Below are positions 30,428 through 37,609 of a stretch of DNA of 40,940 nt, in pieces (the stretch's first letter is position 1; every line of letters begins with the position of its first letter). The translations under genes and the position numbers were made by a program. Under the pieces are notes generated by a model. It did not search any database. It was not told where the DNA came from and worked only from the letters and a program-made list of their open reading frames with translations. Source of the DNA: a virus; the IMG/VR virus record IMGVR_UViG_3300042526_000248, positions 1-40,940 of that record. The stretch is one strand, 5' to 3'.

Positions 30428-31195
30428 ATGGAAAAAATGCAATGGTTTAAATTCTCTATTTCGGAATGGAAGATGGGAAAAATTCAAAAATGTACTCCAG
30501 AAGCTAAATCTTCATTTATGGAATTATGTTGTTTGTACTGGATAAATGAAACTAAACTTTCTATTGAAGATGCAATTATTGAATGTGATGAAGACAATTA
30601 TAAAAATCTTTTATCTAAGAAAGTAATTAAAGAAGTTGGTGGTTTTATAAAAATTTATTTCTTAGATGAACAGTTTGAAAATGCCTTAGAAAAATCTGTA
30701 AAAGCCAGAGAATCAGTAGAAAAGAGGTGGTCAAAACGTAATACGATAGTATTAGGAACGAATAACGATAGTAATACGACCGTATTACGACCGAATTACG
30801 ATAGTAATACAGAAGAGAAAAGAAAAGAAGAGAAAAGAAAAGAAGAGATATATACTCCTCCGTCGTTCGATTTTAAAAAATCTCTTTTGTCTTTTGGTTT
30901 TGATTCTAAATTAGTTTCTGAATGGATAAAAGTTCGTAAAGCTAAAAAACTTACAAATACAGAAACTGCACTAGATAAATTCATAAAGCAAGTTGAACTT
31001 ACTGGATTAGATAGAAACTTAGTATTAGAAAAATGCGTTGAAAAAAGTTGGGGTGGTTTTGAATCTTCTTGGATGACAAACGTATCTGTACAGCAAAGCA
31101 ATAATCAATCTAATGTTTTAGGTGTAACGGCAGATGGTGAAGTTGTAACAGACCAATATGTTTATAGTGTTTACAAACAAATGGGGAAATTATGA
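30428..31195 (+). CDS. Replisome organiser-like replication protein, 255 residues
   Basis: The N-terminal winged-helix domain, KMQWFKFSISEWKMGKIQKC to about residue 95, resembles DUF1376/phage replisome-organiser N-domains (WFK..I.eW). The linker at about 103-140 is encoded by DNA repeats and reads NDSNTTVL, NYDSNT, then EEKRKEEKRKEE. The C-terminal domain (about 145-225) has DSKLVSEWIKVRKAKK and SWGGFESSWM, found in DnaD-like/initiator C-domains that load the helicase. Followed with overlap (31192) by a RecA-fold helicase, the usual initiator-helicase pair. Iteron-like repeats inside the gene fit an origin-binding role. Confidence 0.75.
   Translation: MEKMQWFKFSISEWKMGKIQKCTPEAKSSFMELCCLYWINETKLSIEDAIIECDEDNYKNLLSKKVIKEVGGFIKIYFLDEQFENALEKSVKARESVEKRWSKRNTIVLGTNNDSNTTVLRPNYDSNTEEKRKEEKRKEEIYTPPSFDFKKSLLSFGFDSKLVSEWIKVRKAKKLTNTETALDKFIKQVELTGLDRNLVLEKCVEKSWGGFESSWMTNVSVQQSNNQSNVLGVTADGEVVTDQYVYSVYKQMGKL
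30743..30808. repeat. Six phased 11-bp repeats inside the replication gene
   Basis: Units start at 30743, 30754, 30765, 30776, 30787 and 30798. Five begin ACGA; the unit at 30754 is degenerate. Typical units are ACGATAGTATT, ACGATAGTAAT and ACGACCGTATT. A period of 11 bp is one helical turn and not a multiple of three, so the repeat is not explained by the protein sequence. It looks like an iteron array for an origin-binding protein. Confidence 0.8.
30811..30848. repeat. 38-base purine run made of a 15-bp tandem repeat
   Basis: AGAAGAGAAAAGAAA occurs at 30811-30825 and 30826-30840, with a partial third copy. It follows the 11-bp array at once. The pairing of iterons with an asymmetric easily melted stretch inside the initiator gene recalls the lambda O origin. 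Confidence 0.85.
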
Positions 31196-32184
31196 TTTTA
31201 AAAGACGGACATAGCACTAAATACCTATTTGATTATAGGGATGGTAAAATACCACAAGGGCTTGGATTAGGTATTTACTTAGATGATTATTTAAGATTTA
31301 AAAGAGGTCAATTAAATTTTATACTTGGACATGATAACGTAGGTAAATCTTACTGGATGTTATGGTATTTTCTTGCTTTGGCAACTAATCACAATCTTAC
31401 ATTTACTTTGTTTATGGATGAAAATTCAGCACAAAAAGCAATGAGAGATTTAATTAGAATGTATTTTGGAAGAAAGATAACTGAACTTACAAATTCTGAA
31501 TTACAAGTAGGTATAATGAAAATTGAACACCATTTTAAGTTTGTAGATAATCTTAAACGATATACTCCAGAAGAATTATTAGAGGTATTTAAAACAAGTA
31601 AAACGGACGCTTACTTAATCGACCCTTTCAACGGATTAAAGACAGCTTTATCATATTCTAGTAATTACGATGTTTTAAATGATTTAAAAATGTTTTGTAA
31701 GACTACTAATGCTACGATATACATAAATGCTCACCCAAGTACAGCAAGTGGACGTAGACAAGCTGTATATCCACAAGGACACACATGGGCTGGACATATT
31801 ACACCTCCATTTAAAGATGATATTGAAGGTGGTAAAGCATTTTCAAATAAAGCAGATGATTTTATTATAATTCACAGACTTATCGGTAGTGAAACAATGA
31901 AGTTTGAAACACTTGTGGAAATTAAAAAAGTTAAAGATACGGATGATGGTGGAGGTCAAACAATGCTTGAAAAACCAATAATGTTTAATTACAATTCTGC
32001 AAACGGATTTAAGTGTGGAGGTATAGATTGCATTAAGCACCCTAAAACAAGTTATCAAGCACCAGTAGAACTTCCAATACCAAAATATCCTCCAGTAGCA
32101 AGTTTTTACGAAGCAGGGGTTAGAGAGAATGAACCAGAAAGAATTATTAACGACCCTGACAAAGGGATTCAATTTCCATTTTAA
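31192..32184 (+). CDS. RecA-fold replicative helicase (DnaB/RepA type), 330 residues
   Basis: Walker A is at 46-53 (GHDNVGKS), Walker B at about 139-144 (DAYLIDP, D144). A following phrase YINAHPSTASGRRQAV has the sensor-like His of DnaB/AAA_25 helicases. The C-terminal IEGGKAFSNKADDFIIIHR and VEIKKVKDTDDGGG are family-typical. No N-terminal primase domain is present and length is short, so it is a helicase-only protein that relies on host primase or another gene. It overlaps the initiator gene by four bases. Confidence 0.85.
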   Translation: MILKDGHSTKYLFDYRDGKIPQGLGLGIYLDDYLRFKRGQLNFILGHDNVGKSYWMLWYFLALATNHNLTFTLFMDENSAQKAMRDLIRMYFGRKITELTNSELQVGIMKIEHHFKFVDNLKRYTPEELLEVFKTSKTDAYLIDPFNGLKTALSYSSNYDVLNDLKMFCKTTNATIYINAHPSTASGRRQAVYPQGHTWAGHITPPFKDDIEGGKAFSNKADDFIIIHRLIGSETMKFETLVEIKKVKDTDDGGGQTMLEKPIMFNYNSANGFKCGGIDCIKHPKTSYQAPVELPIPKYPPVASFYEAGVRENEPERIINDPDKGIQFPF

Positions 32185-32186
32185 TT

Positions 32187-32480
32187 ATGAATGAACTAGA
32201 TTTAATACTCGCTAGAGTAAATATTAACACTACAATTGCAAAACTTAAACTAAGTACAGATGAAATAAAGGAAAAGAACCCCCAAAGAACCGATTTAACG
32301 AACTCAATGGAAGATTCCATAGGACAACTCGTTTTTTCAGTTTCGATGTATGACGTGCTAGAAAAAGAGTATAGAACGGCAAGATTACTTTCTAACAACT
32401 ATTGCAGTCACATTATGCAGTTAGAAGAAAGAATTAGATTATTAGAAAAACAAAATAAATTATTATTAGAAGGATTATGA
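32187..32480 (+). CDS. Coiled-coil protein, 97 residues
   Basis: Helical and charged: NTTIAKLKLSTDEIKEK in the first half and HIMQLEERIRLLEKQNKLLL at the end, a heptad-type coiled coil. It is 2 bases after the helicase and overlaps the next gene by four. It could be a helicase partner. Unknown. Confidence 0.7.
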   Translation: MNELDLILARVNINTTIAKLKLSTDEIKEKNPQRTDLTNSMEDSIGQLVFSVSMYDVLEKEYRTARLLSNNYCSHIMQLEERIRLLEKQNKLLLEGL

Positions 32481-32899
32481 AAACATCAGAATTAATGATA
32501 GGTAATTATGTTACAGATGGGTATTATGATTCATTTAAAACCATATTTGAAGTAGAATCTATTAGTGAAAAAGGAATAAATCTTTCAATAGAAGATGATG
32601 GAAGATGGGGGGAAATAGCTGATAGATGGATTGAACCCGAATATAGATTTGATTTATTATTTGGAATACCACTAACAGAAGATTGGTTGTTGAAGTTTGG
32701 ATTTGATTTAATAAATAATGAATATCACCAAAGTAGAAACCATGAATTAAAATTGTATTGGACGGTAAATAAAAATAAAATGATACCAGAATTTAACGAA
32801 AAAAGATTTGTAACTGGATATGATTTTAAATATGTTCACCAATTACAAAACCTATACTTCATTTTAACGGGAGAAGAATTAACAATTAAAAATAAATAA
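32477..32899 (+). CDS. Conserved Bacteroidota phage protein, 140 residues
   Basis: MKTSELMIGNYVTDG at the start, GIPLTEDWLLKFGFDL in the middle and YVHQLQNLYFILTGEEL at the end form a combination that I know from many Bacteroidota phages and prophages, always unnamed. The first part may be a small barrel, the end a helix pair. Its role is unknown; it travels with replication genes. Confidence 0.75.
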   Translation: MKTSELMIGNYVTDGYYDSFKTIFEVESISEKGINLSIEDDGRWGEIADRWIEPEYRFDLLFGIPLTEDWLLKFGFDLINNEYHQSRNHELKLYWTVNKNKMIPEFNEKRFVTGYDFKYVHQLQNLYFILTGEELTIKNK

Positions 32900-32901
32900 T
32901 T

Positions 32902-33336
32902 ATGAGTTGGAAAATTAATAAAGATGGTAAACAAATGGAGTTTATAGAAGAAATGATACCAGAAAATGCAGTTGGATTTGTCTACTTAATGACAGCAGTA
33001 ATAGATGGTAAATTCGTTAAATACATTGGTAAAAAAAATTTCTATGCCGATGTAAAGACTAAGTTGGGTAAAAAAGAAATGCCTACCGATAAAAGATTAA
33101 AACAATACAAACGTGTAAGAAAGTTCACTTACAAAAATTACTATAGTTCTAATGAAGTTCTAAAAGCACATAAACAATCTGGAGGTGAAATACAACGTAT
33201 AATTATTGAGATATGCTACTCCAAAATTTCATTAACTTATTGCGAGTGCAAACATTTATTTATCAATGAGGTACTAGAAGATGAAAGTTATTTGAATAAT
33301 AATATACTTGGAAAGTTCTATAAAACAACAAGTTAG
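32902..33336 (+). CDS. GIY-YIG-like nuclease, 144 residues
   Basis: GFVYLMT and VKYIGKKNFY reproduce the spaced GIY...YIG strands. Downstream come a basic stretch (KRVRKFTYKNYYSSN), a possible catalytic Arg at IQRIIIEIC, and the conserved ECKHLF with Glu, then YLNNNILGKFY, where an Asn closes the fold. Phage members of this group are annotated as putative nucleases. It may act in host DNA breakdown or recombination. Not obviously a homing gene, as it is embedded in an operon. Confidence 0.65.
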   Translation: MSWKINKDGKQMEFIEEMIPENAVGFVYLMTAVIDGKFVKYIGKKNFYADVKTKLGKKEMPTDKRLKQYKRVRKFTYKNYYSSNEVLKAHKQSGGEIQRIIIEICYSKISLTYCECKHLFINEVLEDESYLNNNILGKFYKTTS

Positions 33337-33356
33337 AAAATAAATGAAATATTTTT

Positions 33357-33401
33357 ACACAAAGTTGCACGATTATTTAAAATGATTGTGTAACTTTGTT
33401 G
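33357..33401 (+). promoter_or_regulatory. Promoter within an inverted repeat, for the recombination operon
   Basis: TTG (33365-33367) and TAACTTTG (33391-33398) form a promoter with 23-base spacing. Both boxes lie in arms of an inverted repeat: ACACAAAGTTGCAC (33357-33370) and GTGTAACTTTGTTG (33388-33401), 11 of 14 positions complementary. This would suit a dimeric repressor or activator. Confidence 0.6.
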
Positions 33402-33419
33402 AAACAAATGGCAAAAATT

Positions 33420-33689
33420 ATGAAATCTTTACAAAGAGCAAAAGAGTTCGCTAAAAATATTGAAGGCGAAGCTACCCGACAAAAACTTGATGAATTAAAG
33501 CATTTATACAAATGTTTTGTATCAGAAGTAGAAAACAACAATCGTGTTAAATACCCAAGCACACATGAATCCATGAATATGCTTGAATTTAAAAGTTCAG
33601 TTTATGAATTGTTATTAAGCATTATGTTTATGGCAGAAACTAAGAATAAAGACAAAGAGTATATAATTTCAATTTTAAATAAAATATAA
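33420..33689 (+). CDS. Hypothetical helical protein, 89 residues
   Basis: I choose ATG 33420 (MKSLQRAKEFAKNIEGE), about 15 nt after the expected transcription start; ATG 33408 is possible, and the TTG at 33396 lies within the promoter. All-helical, with LKHLYKCFVSEVENNNR and a C-terminal LLLSIMFMAETKNKDKEY. Its stop overlaps the next ATG. First gene of the recombination operon, function unknown. Confidence 0.65.
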   Translation: MKSLQRAKEFAKNIEGEATRQKLDELKHLYKCFVSEVENNNRVKYPSTHESMNMLEFKSSVYELLLSIMFMAETKNKDKEYIISILNKI

Positions 33690-33913
33690 TGGCAAAAAAA
33701 GTAGTAACTGTAAATGAATACAAGAAAGTAACTGTACAATCTAGTGTTCAAGTAGAAAATGCAATGGATATAGCATTGCAAGTAAGTATAATGAGAAAAG
33801 AGTTTTCATTAGCAAAAACAAAGGCAAAACAAATAGAGTATGCTTTAGAATTGTTTTCAATTGCAGTTGAGCAAGGGCATATTAGTCGTGAATTATTAGC
33901 AAAAATTAAATAA
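33689..33913 (+). CDS. Hypothetical helical protein, 74 residues
   Basis: A basic start (MAKKVVTVNEYKKVTVQ) then helices (QVSIMRKEFSLAKTKAKQI, YALELFSIAVEQ). It sits between the first gene of the operon and the ERF gene with one-base spacing. Possibly an accessory recombination factor; no motif. Confidence 0.68.
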   Translation: MAKKVVTVNEYKKVTVQSSVQVENAMDIALQVSIMRKEFSLAKTKAKQIEYALELFSIAVEQGHISRELLAKIK

Positions 33914-33914
33914 G

Positions 33915-34490
33915 ATGAAAGATTTAGAATTAGAAATGAACGGAGTATCTCACTTGTTAAGTAAGGTTCAAAATGAAGTTAAGGTATTAAAAAACAACTT
34001 TAATGCTTTTGGTAAATACAAGTTTCGTTCTGTAGAGGACATTCAAGTAGCAGTTAAACCTATTTTACTTGGTTGGGAAGCAGTAATCGTACTTGCAGAT
34101 AAAGTAAGTGAGATATGTGGTATTCCAGTAGTAGAAAGTACAGCAACATTTATTTGTCCGTTTGGTGAAATTTCTGTTACAGCTTCCGCAGGAGTTGATA
34201 TTCATAAAAAAGGTATGGATATTCCACAGACATTCGGTACGGCTTCCAGTTACGCTAGAAAATATGCACTTGGTGGACTTTTACTTTTAGATGATGTTGC
34301 AGATTCAGATGCTACAAATAGTCATAAAGATGAGCCTAAAAAAGTATTACCAACTTGTTCAGATTTATTATTTGAAAAAGCAATAGCACGTTTTGAAAGT
34401 GGTGAAGCAGATATATTTGATAAGTTGTCTAAAACTTATACTTTGACTGGTAAACAAGCGTTAGAAATTAAAGCGATTACAAATGGATGA
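33915..34490 (+). CDS. ERF-family single-strand annealing protein
   Basis: 191 residues. ERF hallmarks: KNNFNAFGKYKFRSVEDIQ (the conserved Asn, Phe, Lys, Tyr pattern), the beta strands around VVESTATFICPFGE, and PQTFGTASSYARKYALGG, the signature AxSYxRRY/ArKYAL helix, followed by DVADSDATN. ERF proteins anneal complementary strands during phage recombination and genome circularisation. The C-terminal helical part is shorter than in P22. The exonuclease at 34590 completes a two-component recombinase. Confidence 0.92.
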   Translation: MKDLELEMNGVSHLLSKVQNEVKVLKNNFNAFGKYKFRSVEDIQVAVKPILLGWEAVIVLADKVSEICGIPVVESTATFICPFGEISVTASAGVDIHKKGMDIPQTFGTASSYARKYALGGLLLLDDVADSDATNSHKDEPKKVLPTCSDLLFEKAIARFESGEADIFDKLSKTYTLTGKQALEIKAITNG

Positions 34491-34572
34491 GTTGTACATG
34501 GAAATGCTTATGCAAGACACAGAATACATGATGCAATTAGAATGGGAGCAGTCAAATGTTCCCAGTATTTAA
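34483..34572 (+). CDS. Possible 29-residue acidic peptide
   Basis: ATG 34483 overlaps the ERF stop by 8 bases, and the frame ends at 34572. The peptide is acidic and Met-rich (MDELYMEMLMQDTEYMMQ). It fills the gap between ERF and exonuclease. Overlap and fit are the only evidence. Confidence 0.4.
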   Translation: MDELYMEMLMQDTEYMMQLEWEQSNVPSI

Positions 34573-34589
34573 CTTAAAAAGAAAGAAAG

Positions 34590-35195
34590 ATGAAAGAATT
34601 AGATTTAGAACAAGGGACGAAACAATGGTTGGAAGCTAGAAAAGGTAAAATCACTGGAACAAGGCTAAAAGATGTTTTAAAAGCAGATAACCTACCAGTA
34701 ATTTATGAATTAATAGCTGAATTAGGTTCAGATGAAATAGAAGAAACATTTACAACTAAGGCAATGGAACGTGGTAAGAATTGTGAACCTATTGCAATAT
34801 CACTATACCAACATATGACTGGAATAGTAATTGATAGTGTTGGGTTTTGTATTAGTGAAGAAAATGAAATGTTAGCTTTATCACCAGATGGGTTTACAGC
34901 AGATAGAACTGGTGCAGTAGAAGTTAAATCACCGAATACAGCTACTCATGTTAAATACATTCTTGGTGATAGGATTCCAAGTGACTACCTTCCACAAGTT
35001 ATGAATTACTTTCTTGTAAATACAAAATTAGACTGGTTAGATTTCATTTCTTTTGATGATAGATATAAACCTAAAACAATCTGGATTAAACGTGTTACAA
35101 GGGAAGAATTGCAAGACCAACTTGTAGAAGTAAATCAAAAAATAAATAAGTTCGTTGATAAATTCAATAAATACTACGAAAAAATAAGTTTATAA
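34590..35195 (+). CDS. YqaJ/lambda-type exonuclease
   Basis: 201 residues. The PD-(D/E)xK core of the YqaJ family: QGTKQWLEARKGKITGT (conserved W-R-x-G-K-x-T-x-S/T), ERGKNCEPIA with Glu, ALSPDGF (D), then VEVKSPN with E-x-K. The C-terminal QVMNYFLVN is the family's QLxxY analogue. It degrades one strand from ends, giving substrate for the ERF protein. Length is typical. Confidence 0.92.
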   Translation: MKELDLEQGTKQWLEARKGKITGTRLKDVLKADNLPVIYELIAELGSDEIEETFTTKAMERGKNCEPIAISLYQHMTGIVIDSVGFCISEENEMLALSPDGFTADRTGAVEVKSPNTATHVKYILGDRIPSDYLPQVMNYFLVNTKLDWLDFISFDDRYKPKTIWIKRVTREELQDQLVEVNQKINKFVDKFNKYYEKISL

Positions 35196-35215
35196 TAAAT
35201 AAAAAAAATATTAAA

Positions 35216-35521
35216 ATGAAAACTTTAATGTTAATTGGCTGGATAGCAACATGGTACGGTGGAAGTTTCCATGGCAATTACACCTACTCTGGTGAGATTT
35301 TCGATAAAAATAGAATGACTTGTGCTAGTAATCATTTTGAAATGGGTACGATTCTTAAAGTTACAAATGTTGAAAATCAAAAAAGTGTTATAGTTCGTGT
35401 TACAGATAAAGGTGCTTTTACTGGTAAAAAAATAGATTTGTCAGAAAGTGCTTTTAAAAAAATATCGAAATTACAAATTGGAGTTTTAAAAATAGTAATC
35501 AAAGTTTTAAAAAAGAAATAA
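35216..35521 (+). CDS. RlpA-like double-psi beta-barrel protein, 101 residues
   Basis: The full DPBB pattern is present: GWIATWYGGSFHGNYTYSGE (8-27), D30, TCASNHFEMGTILKVTNV, VIVRVTDKGAF (D64) and KIDLSESAF. In RlpA this domain is a septal lytic transglycosylase acting on naked glycan. Acidic positions E27 and D64 line up with those I expect in active members; the SPOR domain is absent. Only seven residues precede the barrel, so no real signal peptide. Its place behind the exonuclease, far from lysis genes, is unexpected. Confidence 0.85.
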   Translation: MKTLMLIGWIATWYGGSFHGNYTYSGEIFDKNRMTCASNHFEMGTILKVTNVENQKSVIVRVTDKGAFTGKKIDLSESAFKKISKLQIGVLKIVIKVLKKK

Positions 35522-35522
35522 A

Positions 35523-35840
35523 ATGGAAAACAAAATAAAACACATGTCTATGTATGAAATTAATAACACGGTAAACGAATTAAGAAATCTTTTAAAAGAA
35601 AAATATTTAGACGAAAGTCAAGAAAAAGAGAATTACCTTGATTTACCTATGAGAGTTTGTATGTTGTATGGAGTGATGCACCTTCATGGTGTAGGTGAAG
35701 AAGATGAAGTTCTGTATACTTTACACGTTGCTAAAGATGTAAATACTGGTAACTTATCAATTCAGTACAAAGGTGATGACGGTACATTTTTATCTCACAA
35801 AAAAGTAATTAAAGCAATTAAAAAAGAAAATAATTTATAA
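35523..35840 (+). CDS. Hypothetical 105-residue protein
   Basis: Helical N-terminus (MYEINNTVNELRNLLKEK) and a beta part with VRVCMLYGVMHLHGVGEE-like strands, then YKGDDGTFLSHKKVI. It is one base after the RlpA-like gene. No family recognised. Confidence 0.7.
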   Translation: MENKIKHMSMYEINNTVNELRNLLKEKYLDESQEKENYLDLPMRVCMLYGVMHLHGVGEEDEVLYTLHVAKDVNTGNLSIQYKGDDGTFLSHKKVIKAIKKENNL

Positions 35841-35841
35841 A

Positions 35842-36135
35842 ATGATAGTATCACTAGCAAGAAAGTTAAGCACAGAGACTCTTACAAATAGACTGCATAA
35901 ACAGCCGTTTAACGTGACTATATTAAAAGAGTTAAACAAACGTGCGACAAAGGTACATAAATGCCAAATAGAGGGTTTAAAACGTATGGAATTAGAGAAA
36001 CTTAGAATGCAAACAAAAGTAGGTTTAGGATATAAAAACGAAGCATATTTCACAGAGCAAGAAATGATAAGCGGATTTAGTTGTGCCTATGAAGATTTAT
36101 CACTTATAGAAAAGAAGATATATGATAACTTGTAA
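35842..36135 (+). CDS. Hypothetical helical 97-residue protein
   Basis: Mainly basic helices (KLSTETLTNRLHKQP, then LKELNKRATKVHK), ending FTEQEMISGFSCAYEDLSL. It overlaps the PP-loop gene by 14 bases. Unknown role. Confidence 0.7.
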   Translation: MIVSLARKLSTETLTNRLHKQPFNVTILKELNKRATKVHKCQIEGLKRMELEKLRMQTKVGLGYKNEAYFTEQEMISGFSCAYEDLSLIEKKIYDNL

Positions 36136-36964
36136 TAGTATTTCGGGGGGTAAAACATCTGCATATATCGCAGCTAATTACCCTGCAGATTATAATTTAT
36201 TTGCACTAGTTAGAACAAATGATAAATCATGTCTGTTTAAAGACGCTAAAATTAGACAGGTTGTAAGTGATAAATTAGGTGTTGAATTCATAGGTACTCT
36301 AGAAGAGGATACAATAATTTATACAATGTTAGATTTAGAGCAATTCATTGGAAGTGAAATAACATGGGTAACAGGTAAATCATTTGACGAAATAATTAAT
36401 AGAAATGGTAAGCTGTATTTACCTAATATTATGCAAAGATTCTGTACCACTGAGATGAAATTAACTCCTATGTTTAACTGGTGGAAAGAAACTATTAAAC
36501 AACCTATGGAAATGCGTATAGGATTTAGAGCAAACGAAGTTTCTAGAGCTGAAAGGATGATTTTAAAAACAAACGATGAAGGATTTAGTACATTTAAAAA
36601 TATTATAGGTAAAACTAAAACTGGTAATTCTAATAAATGGGATAATACACCTTGGCAAAAACCTAAATTTCCATTAATAGAAGATAGAATTTTCAAAGAT
36701 AAAATAGAAAACTTTTGGAGTGATAAAGAAGTTCGTTTTGCTTATATGAATAATTGTATTGGATGTTTCCATAGAAATGAAATATTACTAAAAAAAATGA
36801 GTGAAAAACATCCAGAGAAATTTGACTGGTTTTGTAGACAAGAAGATAAAAATAGAACTTTTAAAAATGGTATATCGTATGAAAAAATTAGAAAGCATAA
36901 ATTACAAATCGAATTATTTGATGAAGATTTTAACGAATGTGACAGTGGTTATTGTGGATTATAA
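36122..36964 (+). CDS. PP-loop ATPase of the PAPS-reductase type, 280 residues
   Basis: The PP-loop SISGGKTSAYIA (S8-G9-G10-K11-T12-S13) marks an N-type ATP pyrophosphatase. Further on come MQRFCTTEMKLTP, RIGFRANEVSRAERM, and a Cys set (NNCIGCFHRNE, C near the end in ECDSGYCGL) suited to a metal cluster. Phage relatives are called phosphoadenosine phosphosulfate reductase, but similar proteins also serve in DNA phosphorothioation or nucleic-acid sulfur chemistry. No dnd partners are seen. It overlaps the next gene by 44 bases. Confidence 0.85.
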   Translation: MITCNSISGGKTSAYIAANYPADYNLFALVRTNDKSCLFKDAKIRQVVSDKLGVEFIGTLEEDTIIYTMLDLEQFIGSEITWVTGKSFDEIINRNGKLYLPNIMQRFCTTEMKLTPMFNWWKETIKQPMEMRIGFRANEVSRAERMILKTNDEGFSTFKNIIGKTKTGNSNKWDNTPWQKPKFPLIEDRIFKDKIENFWSDKEVRFAYMNNCIGCFHRNEILLKKMSEKHPEKFDWFCRQEDKNRTFKNGISYEKIRKHKLQIELFDEDFNECDSGYCGL

Positions 36965-37184
36965 AAAATGTTTCACCTGTAGAAATAACTACCCTATGTT
37001 TTTTTACCATTTAGATGAGTCTAGATACAAGATAAAAGCAAATAAGGGTAAGACTATCGAATGCAGATTTTGTAGTCTTAAACGCAACTTAAATGACAAA
37101 GGGTTTACGCATCGTGTAGATGGTAAGTTTACATTTACACACGCAACAAAAACGCAAATACTACTTAATTTTTTTAAACGATGA
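36921..37184 (+). CDS. Zinc-finger-like protein, 87 residues
   Basis: The open frame extends upstream inside the PP-loop gene; ATG 36921 is the last Met before the conserved part. CFTCRNNYPMFFYHL and ECRFCSLKRN give a CxxC...CxxC zinc site of the kind in phage HNH-derived or late-regulator fingers, without visible catalytic His. The basic tail contains HATKTQILLNFFKR. It overlaps the PP-loop gene by 44 bases and the next gene by four. Confidence 0.65.
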   Translation: MKILTNVTVVIVDYKKCFTCRNNYPMFFYHLDESRYKIKANKGKTIECRFCSLKRNLNDKGFTHRVDGKFTFTHATKTQILLNFFKR

Positions 37185-37390
37185 CGTGCCCTTCATGTGA
37201 AAAAGAATTGTCATGCGGTTGTAAGTCATGCGAAAAAAGACCCGCAAAGTTTGAAAGAACAATACTGGAAGGAAATAATATTACTTGTGGGTATTGTGGT
37301 TTCACTTCTAATTGCGACCTTTGGCTCGATTTTGAATATAAAAGATATGATGCCACCAATGACTTGCGGAAAAATAAATCAAGCAATTGA
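37181..37390 (+). CDS. Zinc-ribbon protein, 69 residues
   Basis: CPSC (3-6), CGC/CKSC (12-17) and CGYCGFTSNC give two to three Cys pairs, a double zinc ribbon. The end is charged (DLRKNKSSN). It overlaps the previous stop by four bases. Likely a nucleic-acid- or protein-binding adaptor. Confidence 0.7.
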   Translation: MTCPSCEKELSCGCKSCEKRPAKFERTILEGNNITCGYCGFTSNCDLWLDFEYKRYDATNDLRKNKSSN

Positions 37391-37523
37391 ATTAGTAATT
37401 GAATCCGATTTAGAAAACTATGATAAAGATTTAATTGTAGATAGCTTAGAACGTGTTAGACGTGATAATATAAAACTTCGTGAATGTTTACACGAATTAA
37501 AGAAAATAAAGCCAACAGTTTAA
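37347..37523 (+). CDS. Hypothetical 58-residue protein
   Basis: ATG 37347 or 37350 starts MMPPMTCGKINQAIELVI and the frame runs to 37523, with the helical DSLERVRRDNIKLRECLHEL at the end. The frame stays open upstream to 37197, where it would add a membrane-like helix (IILLVGIVVSLLIATFG), but that part lies wholly over the zinc-ribbon gene. The short form is the safer call. Confidence 0.55.
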   Translation: MMPPMTCGKINQAIELVIESDLENYDKDLIVDSLERVRRDNIKLRECLHELKKIKPTV

Positions 37524-37559
37524 TATTAACTATGAGGGTGGTTTGTTTAAATGGCTTTC

Positions 37560-37588
37560 CTCCAGTACATTACGTGCTGGAGTTTTTT
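37560..37588 (+). terminator. Intrinsic terminator of the replication/metabolism operon
   Basis: The stem CTCCAGTAC (37560-37568) pairs with GTGCTGGAG (37574-37582), one G:U, loop ATTAC, then six T. A GAGG upstream near 37534 could compete for the CCTC of the stem. Confidence 0.9.
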
Positions 37589-37609
37589 GTTTTAGGTGAT
37601 GAGGTATAG

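Noticed and set aside
36801-36920. N-terminal extension of the zinc-finger gene into the PP-loop gene
   Set aside because: The extension overlaps the PP-loop gene in another frame and has low-quality sequence; the conserved part starts near 36960.
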